A stretch of DNA of 64,000 nucleotides from Pleurodeles waltl (lineage: Eukaryota; Chordata; Amphibia; Caudata; Salamandridae). The stretch is from assembly GCF_031143425.1 (NCBI RefSeq), contig NC_090447.1:767992409-768056408 (forward strand), in the 5' to 3' direction. Both the position numbers and the translations under genes were made by a program. Within the stretch, counting starts at the first letter, position 1; the number at the start of each line of letters is the position of its first letter. Under the pieces are notes generated by a model. It was not told where the DNA came from. It saw nothing but the letters and a program-made list of their open reading frames with translations, and made no database searches. Positions 1-11,490 of the stretch are shown one piece after another.

Positions 1-1350
1 TTGTATAGCGCGGCTCTTTTTTATTAAGAATGCCCAGCAACTGAATGCAAAATTAATTACTGAAGAGATATGTTTTCAACATCCTTTTGAAGATTCTCTC
101 TACTGGGCTTTTCCTTAGTGCAACTGGAAGTGCGTTCCAAAGCCTGGATACCAGAACAGAGATTGAGTGTCCCCCATTCCAATTTTGCACAATTATTGGA
201 ATGCGCAAAAGATTGGCAGAACGGAGAGAACTGTTGGGCTGATAAAGCAGCAACCTTTCTCTAAGATACAATGGACCTTTTTGGTAGAAGGTCCTATGTG
301 TACTGACTAATGGATACACGTTTTGCCTGGGAGCGAGAGTATCCCTTTGGCAGATGTGGAGAGATGGCTTGTCTGTTAGGGATTTTTAAAATCAGTCTAG
401 CTCCTGCATTTTGGAGCTGCTGCTATTTACGTATCATATATGTAGGCAACCCCAAGAAGAGCTCATTTGCATAGTCCAAGCTAGAAGGTACCAATGTATG
501 TCCAATCGTCCGACGAGTGGAATCAGGAACCATTTTCTTCAATGATCATAGTACGGTGAAACAAGTAGAGGTGCCCGTGGCAATTTGGGGCAGAAAAGAG
601 AGGTCCATGTCAAATTTAAACCCTAGATTTCTGGCAGTGGTGGTCGGATTAGGCTGACTACCTTATTCTAGGGGCCAGCAGCTATATGACCAAAGATACG
701 ACTTGCCCCCAAAGAACAAAAACCTAATATTTGTCTGATCTAAGCTTTCAACAGCTCTCTTTCATCCAGTCCGTAATAGCAACAAGACATCCTTAGAAGA
801 TTCCCCAATACCTCCATCACATTGTCGCAAGAAAAGCATAAAGTAGGTATGGTCAGCGCAGGATACCACTTTGAGCTTCCAAGACGCAACAATCTAAACA
901 ATGGGAGCCATCTAAATAGTAAACAATATGGGGCTGAAAGAGGAACACAGCATCTCATGGAATTGGGAACCGAGACAAAAGGTGGTTGCTGGACCACCTG
1001 GGTTCTTTCAGGTAAAAATGAATGCAATCAAAATAGTGCAAAGTTCAGGATTCTCAAGCTTTTTTTAACTGTTAAAACAGGATTTTATGAGACACATTCT
1101 CAAATGCTTCTGGCAAATTCAGTAAAACCACCAGTGCCAAATGGTCTTGGTTCAGGTTCATTTTAGTGAGCGCTGTCACTTCAAGCAAGGATGAGTCTGT
1201 ACTAAATCCAGGGCAAAAACCTGATTATGCCTTATAAAGCAAGTTGTTACCTTTAAGGTAGTGCACAAGCCGAGTACCAACTAGCTTCTCCAGCTGTTCG
1301 GTGGCAACTGGTAAGAGTGAGATAGGTTTACAATTGCTTAAAACTGTTGG
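1..1350 (-). mobile_element. CR1/L2-type LINE, 3' part of ORF2 (decayed)
   Basis: Reading the minus strand from about 1,350 down, broken frames carry the reverse transcriptase order of Jockey-superfamily LINEs. There is a KPISLLPVATEQLEKLVG-like block near 1,330-1,270, an SGF-GFSTDSSLLEV block near 1,225-1,180, and a catalytic A block reading LLNLPEAFENVSHKIL near 1,130-1,080. Its usual D-L-S-x-A-F-D is changed to N-L-P-E-A-F-E-N. Near 520-400 lies the C-terminal GLPTYMIRK/LQNAGARLILKIP region, and at 385-53 the terminal RLWNALP...LKTYLF segment. Stops (for example 1,224-1,226, in place of the Q before SGF) and frameshifts show it is dead. The minus-strand end reads GCGCTATACAA, like the 3' tails of L2/CR1 elements. 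The 3' end may continue outside the window. CR1 and L2 cannot be separated here by eye. Confidence 0.85.
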
Positions 1351-1429
1351 ATCAGCATTTGTTTTTTATATCAAGATATAAGATGTGCCTGTTTCCAACT
1401 TAATCAAACACATCAAACATATGAATATT

Positions 1430-2095
1430 TCAGTTGGAGCTAGTCATAGGCAAATCAGTGTTGACCCTGCTTCAAGAGGAAAAGACCAGACTCATCTTCA
1501 AGGCCAGGTCCCCCCTGAGCTGGAACACAAGCAACCCAAGACCAGTTTTGCCTTGAGTAGTGCTCAACAGTCAAGTCTATATTGGTTCCAGTGACGAAGT
1601 GAGAAGGGGACCTACATCTGGGTCACTCCTTGCCACCTAGGGCTTTATATCAAACACATGAAAAGTGAAGGGGGAAGGCTTGCAAGTCCAACCACTGACA
1701 ATTGCTCAATGTAGCATTCTGGCCCATTATTCATTTGCCCCCCATGTCACCTCGGTTTTGACCCAGTCATGTGCAAATCAGTGTTGACCCTGCTCCATTG
1801 GGAAGAGTAGAGCCCAAACTGCGGGGAAAGGCCCTCCCAAAAGTGTAACACAAGCAACCAAAGCCTTGGTTAAGCCTCATTAAGTGATGCTCTCTTCCAG
1901 TGGCACGGTGGGCACAGAACACCTGTGTGCACATTCCCTTGCTACCTGGGGCTTAACATCAAATACACAAAAGGTGATGGAAGGGATGCTTGGAATAAGT
2001 CTAACAACTGGCAATTGATGCCGTCTCATTTTAGACCCAACCGTTTATCAAGCAGTCTTGGTCCTGCTCCAGTAGGAACAGTCCTGCTGTGAATT
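1430..2095. repeat. Diverged ~275-325 bp tandem repeat, two copies plus a partial third
   Basis: The phrase CAAATCAGTGTTGACCCTGC occurs at 1,451 and again at 1,774, and a diverged third version (TTGGTCCTGCTCCAGTAGGA) lies near 2,058. Between them the copies share AACACAAGCAACC and a CTACCTGGGGCTT-like block in the same order. The unit therefore repeats at about 323 and then 274 bp. I checked it for hammerhead core motifs, because newt satellite 2 (also ~330 bp) encodes one, and saw none. No coding function is evident. Confidence 0.7.
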
Positions 2096-2099
2096 TTCA

Positions 2100-2940
2100 A
2101 AAAAATCTAACATTCGTGGGTGTTCTCCAACTAACAAGGCAAACTACATCTTGATTCTGCTACTTCTCTCATTTTCTGTGGGGCTTACTCAAGCATAATT
2201 GTAGGGATTGTTAATGTGTAATTATGCATGATTAAATGGATTTATGTCTATAGGTCATCGCTTGTAAATATTTAGCAGCCATATATATTGTCATTTGCAT
2301 GAAAACGTGACTTACAAATGCAAATTGCTTTGTGAATCCACTCTTCACTGTCCTGCTTAGAGCAAGTGCGTTAATAGTTGTCCTAATTGAATCAGTCATG
2401 GGTAAGTCATGTAAGCAAGAAGCAGCGTCATTCAGTCAGGCCACAGGGTCAATTTATTTTACAATGTTGTAGAATCTTGTACAGTTCAGTGAATGACAAG
2501 GCCACAAAGACCTAGATAATCAGTTCTATGGATATTATACATTAGTCAAAACTATTAGAACTAAGGTGGGCCCTTTGTGATGATGGGTTCATTGTGAGCT
2601 GAGGACATCAAGGAACTCTTCCTGATCATCTGCTAATGTTGTACTGGAATGATCCAATTTCTCCTAGTAGCAAAATGACATTTCAGTTACACTAATTAAT
2701 GTGCAGAAAATTAACCCGGTACAGGAGAACTCCCCATGTGTTCCATTCGACGCTCAGATTAGGAAAAAAAAAAAACATTGATAATGCCAGTTCCTTTGGC
2801 TTTTGTACATTGAAAAAAAAAGGTTTGGAGGAGTGAGTTAGTAACACAGAGAAGTGATGGCATATGAGTATCAATAGCAAATGCTTATTACCTCAGTAAA
2901 AACAGACTACCCTTGTGTAGGCCAATCTGCATGATTGACA
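2100..2940. other. No recognisable feature
   Basis: AT-rich sequence with short A-runs (2,763-2,775 and 2,813-2,821). I see no coding region, tandem structure or known element here. Confidence 0.5.
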
Positions 2941-4020
2941 CTTTCAGGGAGCAGAGAGAAGTGCAGGATCTGCAAAGAAGGGTGCAAAAACAGGGTGTAT
3001 GGTGGGCCAGACCAGAACAAGAGTGTAGGATGTGATCCAGCGAGGCACGGGAAAGAGGTGGCATAGGTTAAGGAGGGGTGGGAGATAGGGTTCAGAAGGG
3101 AATAGGAGAAGTACAAGTACAGGAGGCAAAAAGCAGGGTAGGGTGGTTAGCAGTGGAGGGACAGGGAAGGACCAGCACAGTGTCTGGAGGAAGCAGCACA
3201 TTAGCCAATTGAGAACGTGGCAAAGTACAAAGAGACTGGGTGTGGGCGAGAGTCAATGGGGCTGGGAGCAGTGCAGGGCACACTGGGAAACATCCCAGAG
3301 TTCAGGGGAAGCAATACAAAGGGCTAAGGACAGCAGGATAGGGTCCAGTGGAGGAACAGCAGAACATCTGATGGGGACCAATAAAGGGTCTGGATGGTCG
3401 GAATCAGACTGGGACAAAACTAGGCATGGGCACCAACATAAAGGTGTCCACCATTAGCAAACCAGAAATGTAACATTTGCAAATCATGACAGTTTTGAAC
3501 TTCGTAAGACACGAAGCATGGGTATATCGCAAATTATGGGGGACTGCATGCATTTGTGTTTGCTGCAAGCAATGCTTGTGGTAAGGTTAGAGAAATCAAC
3601 AGTAAAAATCAGCCCTGGTGGCCAAAAACCAGCCCAGAAACTGCTAAAAAAAAGGTCCACGCATTGATCTTTCAGACCAGACCATCAGATACTGCCTGAT
3701 TGCCCAAGACCAGTCTGACACTGGCGGGAGGCGCAGCACAGAGTCTAGAGCAGTGACATAGGAATGGATAGAGTAGGACAGGCTATATGGGTAAGTAGTG
3801 AGCTGGGGGTGGTAGTAGAACATGGTTGAATGAGGCCAGCAGCACTTTGCTTAAGGAGGGAGCAGCAAAATCATCACGGGAAACTGAACAGGTCTGTGGT
3901 GGGGAGCGAGATAGGGTATAGGTGGAGCAGGTCAGGATGCAGGGGAACTTGTACAAGATCGAGTAGGAAGCAGCATAGAGTCCAGGGGGAGAGGGCTAGG
4001 CTTCAGAACGATAATATGAT
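2940..4020. repeat. Purine-rich degenerate minisatellite-like tract
   Basis: Two blocks (about 2,940-3,460 and 3,720-4,015) are rich in G and A and repeat short phrases such as GGAGGAAGCAGCA, GTCCAGTGGAGGAACAGCAG and GAGGGAGCAGCA. Open frames on both strands here are low-complexity by-products. On the complementary strand it resembles the pyrimidine-rich tract at 18,130-18,940, so both may be one old array family in opposite orientations. That link is by eye only. The 3,470-3,720 stretch between the blocks has no recognisable feature. Confidence 0.4.
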
Positions 4021-4384
4021 GAAGTCAATTTAATTAACTCGTTTTTTATTTTACTGTACATCACAGAAAAATTTGATTCTGATGCAAATAAAAGGTATTA
4101 TTTTAATGAAATTATTATGAACCGGAAGACAGTTTAAACACTTAGCAATCTCTGGAATGATGTGAAAGGCCAAACAATGGAGAATAAAAACACAGTGACA
4201 ATGTATAAATATTTTTCTGGGCTGCATGGCCCAGTGCCGCTTGCCATATGCTGTGATTGGCAGAAGCAGAACATGTGAAAGCCTTTGTGACAGAGCAAAG
4301 GATGACGACTGCTGGCCCACAGCCGGTTTTGTATATAAATATATATGCATCTTTCAATATTTTTTTTTACTACATGAGGGTCCC

Positions 4385-4850
4385 AAGAACAGGGGCGTAG
4401 CTTGGTCAATAAGATTGAGGGGGAGTGGTGGGAGCTTCAGTTTTCCAGACAAATACGCTGGCATATCCATTTAAAATACCTTATAGGACAAGTAGGGTGC
4501 GTAAGAAGGACTTAAGAGGTAGTGGAAAGGGAGAAATGATGGCTCCCCGGTGCCAGAATACAGGGACTGACAAGAAATGTTATGTAGAACTCCCAAATAA
4601 AACTAGAGATGTTAAGGCAGTGAACAGGTTAGCTAAGTTTACCAGATAATTCCCTGTTGCATAAACTGAGGAGCTTAGCTAAAAGCTCCTATGCACTGCC
4701 AGAACATAACTTTTAGCCAGGGGGTAGCTTGGTCAGTAAGTTTGGAGAACTTCAGATTTTCCTACACTATTGCTGGCATATCTTGTTAAAATAAATTATA
4801 TGAGAAAAAGAACACGAGGAAGGCTTAAGGGACAGTGATTATTGTTAGGA
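4385..4850 (+). repeat. Diverged direct repeat with hAT-like CAGGGGCGTAGC start
   Basis: The sequence from 4,391 (CAGGGGCGTAGCTTGGTCAA) through the GCTGGCATATC block to about 4,495 is repeated, diverged, from about 4,718 (GGGGGTAGCTTGGTCAGTAA) to 4,815. CAGGGGCGTAGC resembles the terminal sequence of some non-autonomous hAT elements, but I found no matching inverted end or 8 bp target duplication. 4,050-4,385 shows nothing recognisable. Confidence 0.35.
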
Positions 4851-5600
4851 TTACTTAAAACACAATATTTTTCAAACCAAGCAACATTTTTTAAGACCTT
4901 CAAAACAGACAAGAGAAAGTGTGAGTGTTTGTTTTTGTCTATGTGTATGCAAAAATCCTCTGTGAAATCAGACAGACACTTCACCATACCCCAATGAAAG
5001 CACTTGTACTATTTACTACGGAATGTATTTTAAAAGTGAGTGTAACACCCCAAGCACCCCCATGAAGCTACTCCCCTGCTTTATGCGGAGTACACTGTAG
5101 AGCCATATCTACAAGGCCATGTAAAGCCACACTGCATGTCTTTTTATGGCCTTGTACATATGGACTGAGACAACGCAGCGCAAGTCGTTGCATTGCCTCA
5201 CCCTGTGATACAGAGGCATACCATGAGCGTTACGGTGGGCAATCCCAAGTAACAACCATGGCATTTGCACACATTCCCAGATTTACAAGATTTCAAAAGC
5301 CTACGCCTCCCCAGGAAAGGCGTAAGGGAGGAGTAATGAGGAGAAATACCTTTATTTCTCCTCGTTTTTCCTTTTTTTATTTGTGCTGCAGAATGCAGCA
5401 CATATAGAGGAAAACGTCTTTTATGATGGTTTTTGTGCTGAAAGGAGTCCCTTCCTGCACAAAAACAACCATCCCAGCAACACAAACACCTTTGCACCAT
5501 AGTGCCAGGGTGCCTGCATTGGTGTACGGCAGCGCATGGTGTGCTAGCGCAGAGGAAAAAGACAGGCAATTCCAATGACTCCAAATCCTTTTTCAAGATC
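4850..5600. other. Unassigned, probably an old interspersed repeat
   Basis: A 132-codon minus-strand open frame (5,198-5,596) is rich in Cys and His and has no recognisable domain or coding-like composition. A short foldback is visible (TTTTTGTGCTGAAAGGAGTC near 5,430 against the TTCCTGCACAAAAAC that follows). No gene is called. Confidence 0.35.
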
Positions 5601-6420
5601 TGATTGAATATGAAAGGTGACTATGAAAACCCTTGAGGAATTCGACACCAACAGTAAACTCGGTCCAAAAATTTGAAACAAAAGAGAAATTGGCTGTCCT
5701 CATGAAGAGGCACAGAAAAGAAGGCTTGCGACAAGTCATTGACAGTAAACCATTCAGCATCACATGGAATCTGAAACATTATCACAGCTGCATTTGGAAC
5801 CACGGGCAACATTTGATCACAATGTCAGTTATTTTTCTCAAATCCTTGACAATTCAAATTTCCCCCGGGGCTTTTTCAGGCCCATTATCGGTGAATAACA
5901 TGAGCTGCTCAATACTTCCATCAGAACCCCTTGCTTCACAAATTCAGCAATTATTTGGGCTTCATAAGGACATCATGTGGCATGTGGTACTGAGGAATTT
6001 CATTCGGCTTTACAGAAACTCTAAATTGCTCAACTCCCTTTATCAGACCTATCTCTGAACAACAAGCAAGTGAAGCTTTCTTAACATGTCTTCTCTGGCT
6101 TTCTCATTCTCATCTCTAATTTCTGTTGCTGTTGCTGTCTGGTTACTAGCTCCGAGATCGCTAATGCTTCAAATTGTGTTGGTCTTGGAGGAGGTTTCAG
6201 ATCATACAGCACCCTTCTCAAATGCTCTAGGCTCCTCAAATTTAATGTTCCATTTGCAGGAAATGTTAATTTCCCATCTTCCTCTGTCACCTTGCACCAT
6301 TGCTTTAGCCAAAGGTATGGCGCAACACCCTTCTCTTCACTTGCAATGTAAGGTGGTGTACCTTCTGGTGGCGTAACATCACCTATACTCGTTGTAATGT
6401 ACGTATTTCCCCTTAAAGCA
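5600..6420 (-). pseudogene. Endogenous retrovirus copy A: gag-like and RT remnants
   Basis: On the minus strand, 6,400-6,081 encodes a Pro-rich, Gln-repeat-ended gag-like segment. It is followed directly by the N-terminal part of a retroviral reverse transcriptase (about 6,060-5,621). The RT part shows the region upstream of the palm, then a DLSQAFFSVPLH block (catalytic motif A) and a PQGF block (motif B), after which the element stops near 5,600. Protease and the rest of pol are missing, so gag and RT are fused by an internal deletion. The RT blocks are most like gamma/epsilon-type (class I) retroviruses. Stops and frame changes are present. Its LTR lies at higher coordinates on the same strand. 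Confidence 0.75.
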
Positions 6421-9155
6421 CTCTTTAAAGCTTAGAAACATTTAATCTTTTCAACCTTTATTATTATTCAAAATCAAATCAGAAAGTGACTTTTGATCCC
6501 AGAATTCTCTTCACCCGCCTTCTCAACCAATTGCGCCTCATGGACGGTTGCCACTCCGTGCACGACCTTTCTCACTAATCAGCCTTTCCCAGCGTGGCTC
6601 CAATGACGTCACACGTACTGCGGCTGACACAGTCTTGCAGCTTGTTCTCCCAAATGTTGATTCACACTTAACTATTGCAAAAATTGGGAGCTCTAACCAA
6701 AATCAAAACCAAAGTTGCCTGTTTACTACAGGAAAAGGTAACATAATCACTTCTGAAACTTTATGGATTTTTCACTGACGGCGTTTCGCTCTAACAGCTA
6801 CTCCTTCTTTCTCAGATTCCCTGATTCACAAGCAAAATTCGACCCACAAATTTTACTCTCAACTGATCAGTGGGTCTGTCCTGGTGCACATAGGACTCGC
6901 CAGATCTCAGTCGAAATGTTTCTTCCACTCACTTTGACTCACAATCTGATTTGTCAACCACGCCCAATCGACCTACTAAATCAGTCAAATTACAGCAAAG
7001 ACCAAGTGTCTCATACACTTTTCAATATACTCCGGAGTCTTAGACTACGCAGGATCCCTTACATCAACAACCACGTGTACAATTGTTGAGCACAAAGTGC
7101 CACACACATGTGAAGTTCAAAGACTTCCCTACTCTCACACTTCAGAGTAAGCACACTTCTTCTACAACTTCATTTGGAGTAAGCAAACTCCCTAAACCCT
7201 CACAAACATAACAATTCACCTGCGATTTGCATAAGCTGTGCAAGCGCCAAACCTACTTCGTTCACACTGTCACTAGAACACCGAGAACATCCTCAAACAA
7301 CCATTGGCGGGCTCCATGATTCTGGGAAAGTCATTTCATGACTTAGGGAAAATGTGCCCCTATCACCTCTGGGAACACCTATTATTTCTTGTTTAGAATC
7401 TCTGAGACCAAATATTCTGCTACCTCTCTCAAGGCATCTATGACAAGTCCTTATGGAGAAAAACCATAAAGCTGTTACTATCTCTGTGAATACCTGTTTT
7501 TTACTCTGTACCATTTACCGGGCTTCTACGATGGGCGCTTAAGGAGACAAACCTGTACCGGACATCTGTGATGAGCTCTTAAGGAGACAAACCATCAGTC
7601 TGCCACCATCTCTGTTGGCACGTCAGACCTTAATAAGTAAACTTACACGGGGGCCCGAATAGGTCTATGAACCTTTTGACTCGCATTTAAGATGTCCCCA
7701 CCATATATCCAGTACATGTAGATCAATAATCAATAACCAATCAATAACATTAGAAATCAATGATAATCAATAGCATTAGTAATCAGAGTAATTGTCACAC
7801 ACCATGACCTTTCAGTCATGAATAACCACACCTTTTAGTAAAAGATAGAATATTTATTTCCCTATATTAATAATGCTAATGTCAAGTAAAATAATCTCAA
7901 CATCAAATGATAAACATACAGAAACAACACTGGTTGACCGAATCTACAAAGGAAATGCAATCTAATGAAAGCTTGAACAATTACACATTCTAAAGTTACA
8001 GTGCAAATTAATAACAAGAACAATTTGCGCAAATGATACCACATACGTTACATTTGTAGAATTCGTCAAAGAAAATACATCAAAAGTTACTCTATATCGA
8101 GAACTTCACTAGTGAGAATCCTAACTACCACCAGATTAGCATCAGCATGTTGGGCTTCATGCAAACAATTTAGTCAACACAAATTTGGAAAAACATCTAA
8201 CTATGGCTCAATCAAAATGGCGCGGTTGGTACCCCGAAACAAAAGCAAATAGACATAGCAAACAATCTCATATAAGATATACCTATTCAGTTTCTATCAG
8301 CAAGCTGTGACAGTCTTCGTCATCAGGACATCAGTTTGATCAGCAAGGCATCAGGATTCAGCATCAAAGTTCAGAAAAAGCAAAGTATTTAAGCAGTAAA
8401 GTTAAGCATGTCTCTTGTCTAGATGCTCAAGCCACTAATGACGGTATCTCCTCTCTGTGCAGTCTGGCTAAGTTAGATTTTCCAAAACTACTTTCCAAAT
8501 CCTTATTGGTCAAGAGATCTGCATGTTCACACTTTGTCCAATAAAACTAAAACTTCAGTTTCTGCTAGTGCACCGTTCACATGTCGATGATAGGCTTCTC
8601 TTGTTCCATTCTCATCATCCGGCTCGTCAGTTAACAATATTGTTGCAGCTTATACTACAGTCAGTATGGTCATTGTTCTCTCCTGAGAAAGTCAGTCTTA
8701 CACACATTATATTTACAATGTTGCAGTCGCAAGAACAGCATCTTCTCGTAAGCAGTTCTCATGAGGAAGACTTTTAGCTATGAGCACATTTGGACAGCAC
8801 AGTGGAAAATCACAATTTAATTCTCTAAGCAAACATTTTATTAAACGCCTAAGAAATACAGTTTGACATGAGGCCGCACAACTAGGCCAAGACCTCCGCT
8901 AAGTTAAGGCCTACAATTAATAAAGCTAGGACATAATGCATAATCTTCAATATGATGTATTACTACATTAATCTAAAATAAATTCAACATTTTATATTAA
9001 TAAGCCATCAATAATTACATTTAGTGAACCTTGGTGGGCACTCACGTTGATACATTTTCAAATGTTTGCATTAATTTTTCTCTTCATTATTACATTCTCT
9101 ATGCAAGTCCATTACTCAGAATATATGAATATTCATTAATATTTTTATTAAAACA
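6420..9155 (-). mobile_element. Endogenous retrovirus copy A: leader and 5' LTR
   Basis: The segment 9,155 down to about 8,535 is homologous, on the minus strand, to the LTR at 20,828-21,425 on the plus strand. Both start TGT and share the run TAGGCCTTAACTTAG, then GGCCTAGTT...GGCCTCATG, in the same order. The LTR start is put at 9,155 (minus-strand TGTTTTAAT). Its 3' border is not resolved, and neither is the primer-binding site. The leader contains a ~40 bp tandem duplication at about 7,528-7,610 (GGCGCTTAAGGAGACAAACC and a diverged copy). No intact coding region is present. Confidence 0.6.
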
Positions 9156-9229
9156 CCTGTGCTAGCGCTACCTACTGGCAACCACCAGTAGGTAATTTTT
9201 GTTACCCACAGAGACCCTGCCTGGAGCCA

Positions 9230-10760
9230 AAACAATTTTTAAAAAACAAATTGCCCCAAATTTGCCCAGGATCTGTGGATCCATGTTTTTTTAAAAACAA
9301 GTGCGGTCTCCTGCTCCTGATTTTTTTTAGCCCTGCGGGTGATTAAGGTCCTAGGGCAACAGCTATATGTATTTTGGGGGGAGAAGGACATGTGTGTCCC
9401 CCCTCCTCCTGGCCAATTTTGACCCCAGAGGCCCCATCACCCAAGGCCCGGCTATATTCATAAAGGTGGGGGGGGTTTGGCCCCATGGATCCCATTCCCA
9501 GGGTCTGCCTGCAACTACAAAGGGTACCCCATCCCGCAGGGATGGCTCATGCTATCTCCCAGGGCACACACCTTCAGGACATATCGGTTTTCCTGCACCC
9601 ACTGGCGCAGGCCGGTAAACCTGTGTTTGTTGTTGCTTGGCAGCAGCAATTTCAAAACTTCCCCTAAGTGGGAGCAAACACCAAGTCCGCTCCAAGAGGG
9701 CGGGAGCATGAAAAATGCTCTAGCCCACTGGGTGTGGACTTTTCATCTGTTTCCCTGCCTGCACTGAAACAAACAGGAAAAAAGATTGCTCCTGCCCACA
9801 CAGAGCAGCATTTTTAGCTGCTACCTGTGGACTGGAGCAATGCTGGCCCCCACTGGATGCGGGGACCTGGCTGGGGTCCTTGCGGCTCCCCCCACAACCC
9901 CCAGCAATAGTGTAGTGGGTGCCCTGGATGGGCACTAGGACACCCATCCTTTGTTGGCCGAGGCCCAGGAGATGGGGCCCCTGTGACAGAAATCAGCACG
10001 AGGAGGGGGGTTGCATGCCCCTCCATACATATACAGTAGTGGTCCTCGGGGTGTGGTTCCCAGGGCCAACGTTGGCATGGGGAGGGAGGCACAAGCCCCA
10101 CTCTCCACACTTAATGTGCAAGGCCCTGGGGAGTTGGTCTATGGGGACAAAAGAGGCCAGGAGAGGGGGGACATGTGCCCCATCCACCCAAAACATGTAC
10201 TGTACTCCAGGTGATGGCTCCCTGGGTCCAAACATGGCCCGGGTAGAGGGGGCACATGGATCCCATCTTCCTTACTACATTCAGCGGGGCACTGGGGCTG
10301 AAATTGTCCACTGGAGGAGGGCACACATGCCCCCCTCAAATATGCTGCTGGGCTCCAATGGATAGGTTCCCCAGGGCCAGAAAATGGACCTGGCAGGGGG
10401 GTCCTCCTTGCCCCCTCCCCCTAGAAAATGCACCAGGCCCCAAGGGATGGGATCCCCTGGGCCAAAGGTGGCCCAGGAAGGGGCTAGGCAGATTGCCTAC
10501 CTTTAGCAGGTTGGCCACAGGACCTGGCCACAGGACAGGCCTTTGTGGTCAACTCCCCCACTGAGTACTGCCAAAGGTTGTGCACAGTGTGAGGCTGGTT
10601 GCATGCAGGGTTGGCCTAGTGGTAAACACCCCTCCCACTGTGCAAGGCCAGAGGCCATGAGCAGCATAGGGTTGGCTGCATGGAAGGGTTGAGCACTGGA
10701 CCAGGCCTGCATCCAGGCCCTACAATCAACCCCCAAGCCCACACAGCCAGAGGCCACACT
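9230..10760. repeat. GC-rich degenerate tandem array (block a)
   Basis: The sequence is built from loosely repeated modules of roughly 70-100 bp, each with GGG-ATGGG-CCCC-GGGCC-type phrases and a GCACAYATGCCCCCTC-type phrase. Every frame is long and open, but the predicted peptides are Gly/Pro/Trp-rich nonsense. Similar blocks occur at 11,498, 35,280, 45,600, 53,490, 54,890, 56,940, 58,490 and 59,640. The last 250 bp (10,510-10,760) have a distinct module with GGCCAGAGGCCATGAGCAGC. Confidence 0.65.
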
Positions 10761-10826
10761 TTCCAGCAGTTGGATTAGCTTGTGGTACTTGAATATTACT
10801 TTATGTTAAAAATAAAACCCTAGAAA

Positions 10827-11262
10827 TTTCACGAAAAAAACAGAGGTCACAGGGTCATTCTAATTAGGAAATAGCATTAAAAAAAGTTGAGATTTACAGC
10901 AAAAACAAAATGTTTATTGAGACGTTATAGTTGGGTTCAGAATTTACACACATGAAACCACAGAAATTCAGCAGTTATAGTTATCTCAAGAAACTATCAC
11001 TCATGGCCTATGGTAACTATAACTTGCACCCTAGCCATGCACTGCTAATTTTTCCACATATTACAACGTCATGACATCTTCTATGGCATCATTGGCAATG
11101 TTACTGCAACATTTAAAATAAAATTATTATTGAGAAAACTGTGCATGGCGGGAGCGGGAGGTAACGATAACTAATACATTTCTGTGGTTTTGTGTGTGTA
11201 AAATGTGAACCTAACTATAACGTCCCTGTGGCCTTTTTTTTAGCAAATATATATATATATAT
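10827..11262. repeat. Foldback element (family F), partly nested
   Basis: Left end reads TTCACGAAAAAAACAGAGGT and is followed by a second, nested left end (ACAAAATGTTTATTGAGACG). The right end reads AACCTAACTATAACGTCCCT, the reverse complement of the family's left arm. It sits against a short TA run (11,249-11,262). The interior carries the family core AACTATAACTTGCACCC, CATATTACAACGTCATGACA and AACTGTGCATGG. A partial second copy lies at 12,050-12,215 within the tandem duplication. Confidence 0.65.
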
Positions 11263-11274
11263 TTTGTAAACAAG

Positions 11275-11490
11275 AAATAAATGCCGCGCACTCCGTTCAG
11301 CTCCACAAAGATTTGTCAGGTTTATTCGATGCAAAAAAGGAGAAAACAACGCGTTTTGACTTTACAGTCTTCTTCCTGGTTTCACAGTCCTTCCTCTATT
11401 ATCACTATTTATAGTACTTCATTCCCTAAGTCATTGCAATGCATTATGGTCTAAATAGTTTTTTATGTATATCATAAAATTTACAATATA
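11275..11490 (-). mobile_element. PLE-A terminal repeat (pLTR) segment
   Basis: The minus-strand sequence reads from AATGCATTGCAATGACTTAG at 11,450 through AACGCGTTGTTTTC (about 11,350) to CGAATAAACCTGACAAATC (about 11,310) and GCGCGGCAT at 11,285. GCACTCC-type sequence near its end also occurs at the outer ends of PLE-B and PLE-C. The 80 bp at 11,410-11,490 is continuous, in its second copy (12,221-12,300), with the PLE-A 3' region. This is why I place this piece in the same element. Confidence 0.5.
11352..11378 (-). ncRNA. Hammerhead-ribozyme-like remnant of a Penelope-like element
   Basis: On the minus strand the core reads CAGGAAGAA, then a perfect stem II with GNRA loop (GACT-GTAA-AGTC, 11,358-11,369), then AAAACG and the self-complementary AACGCGTT. 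A canonical hammerhead has CUGANGA before stem II and GAAA after it. Here both boxes are changed, so it should not cleave. Penelope-like elements are known to carry short hammerheads with a tiny stem III in their terminal repeats, which fits the position. Stem I pairing was not verified. Confidence 0.45.

Noticed and set aside
1430..2095. Possible newt satellite 2 with hammerhead ribozyme, because the unit is ~300 bp
   Set aside because: No CTGANGA...GAAA core is present on either strand in the copies seen.
5198..5596. 132-codon Cys/His-rich open frame
   Set aside because: No zinc-finger spacing, no homology recognised, and it overlaps repeat-like sequence with a local foldback.
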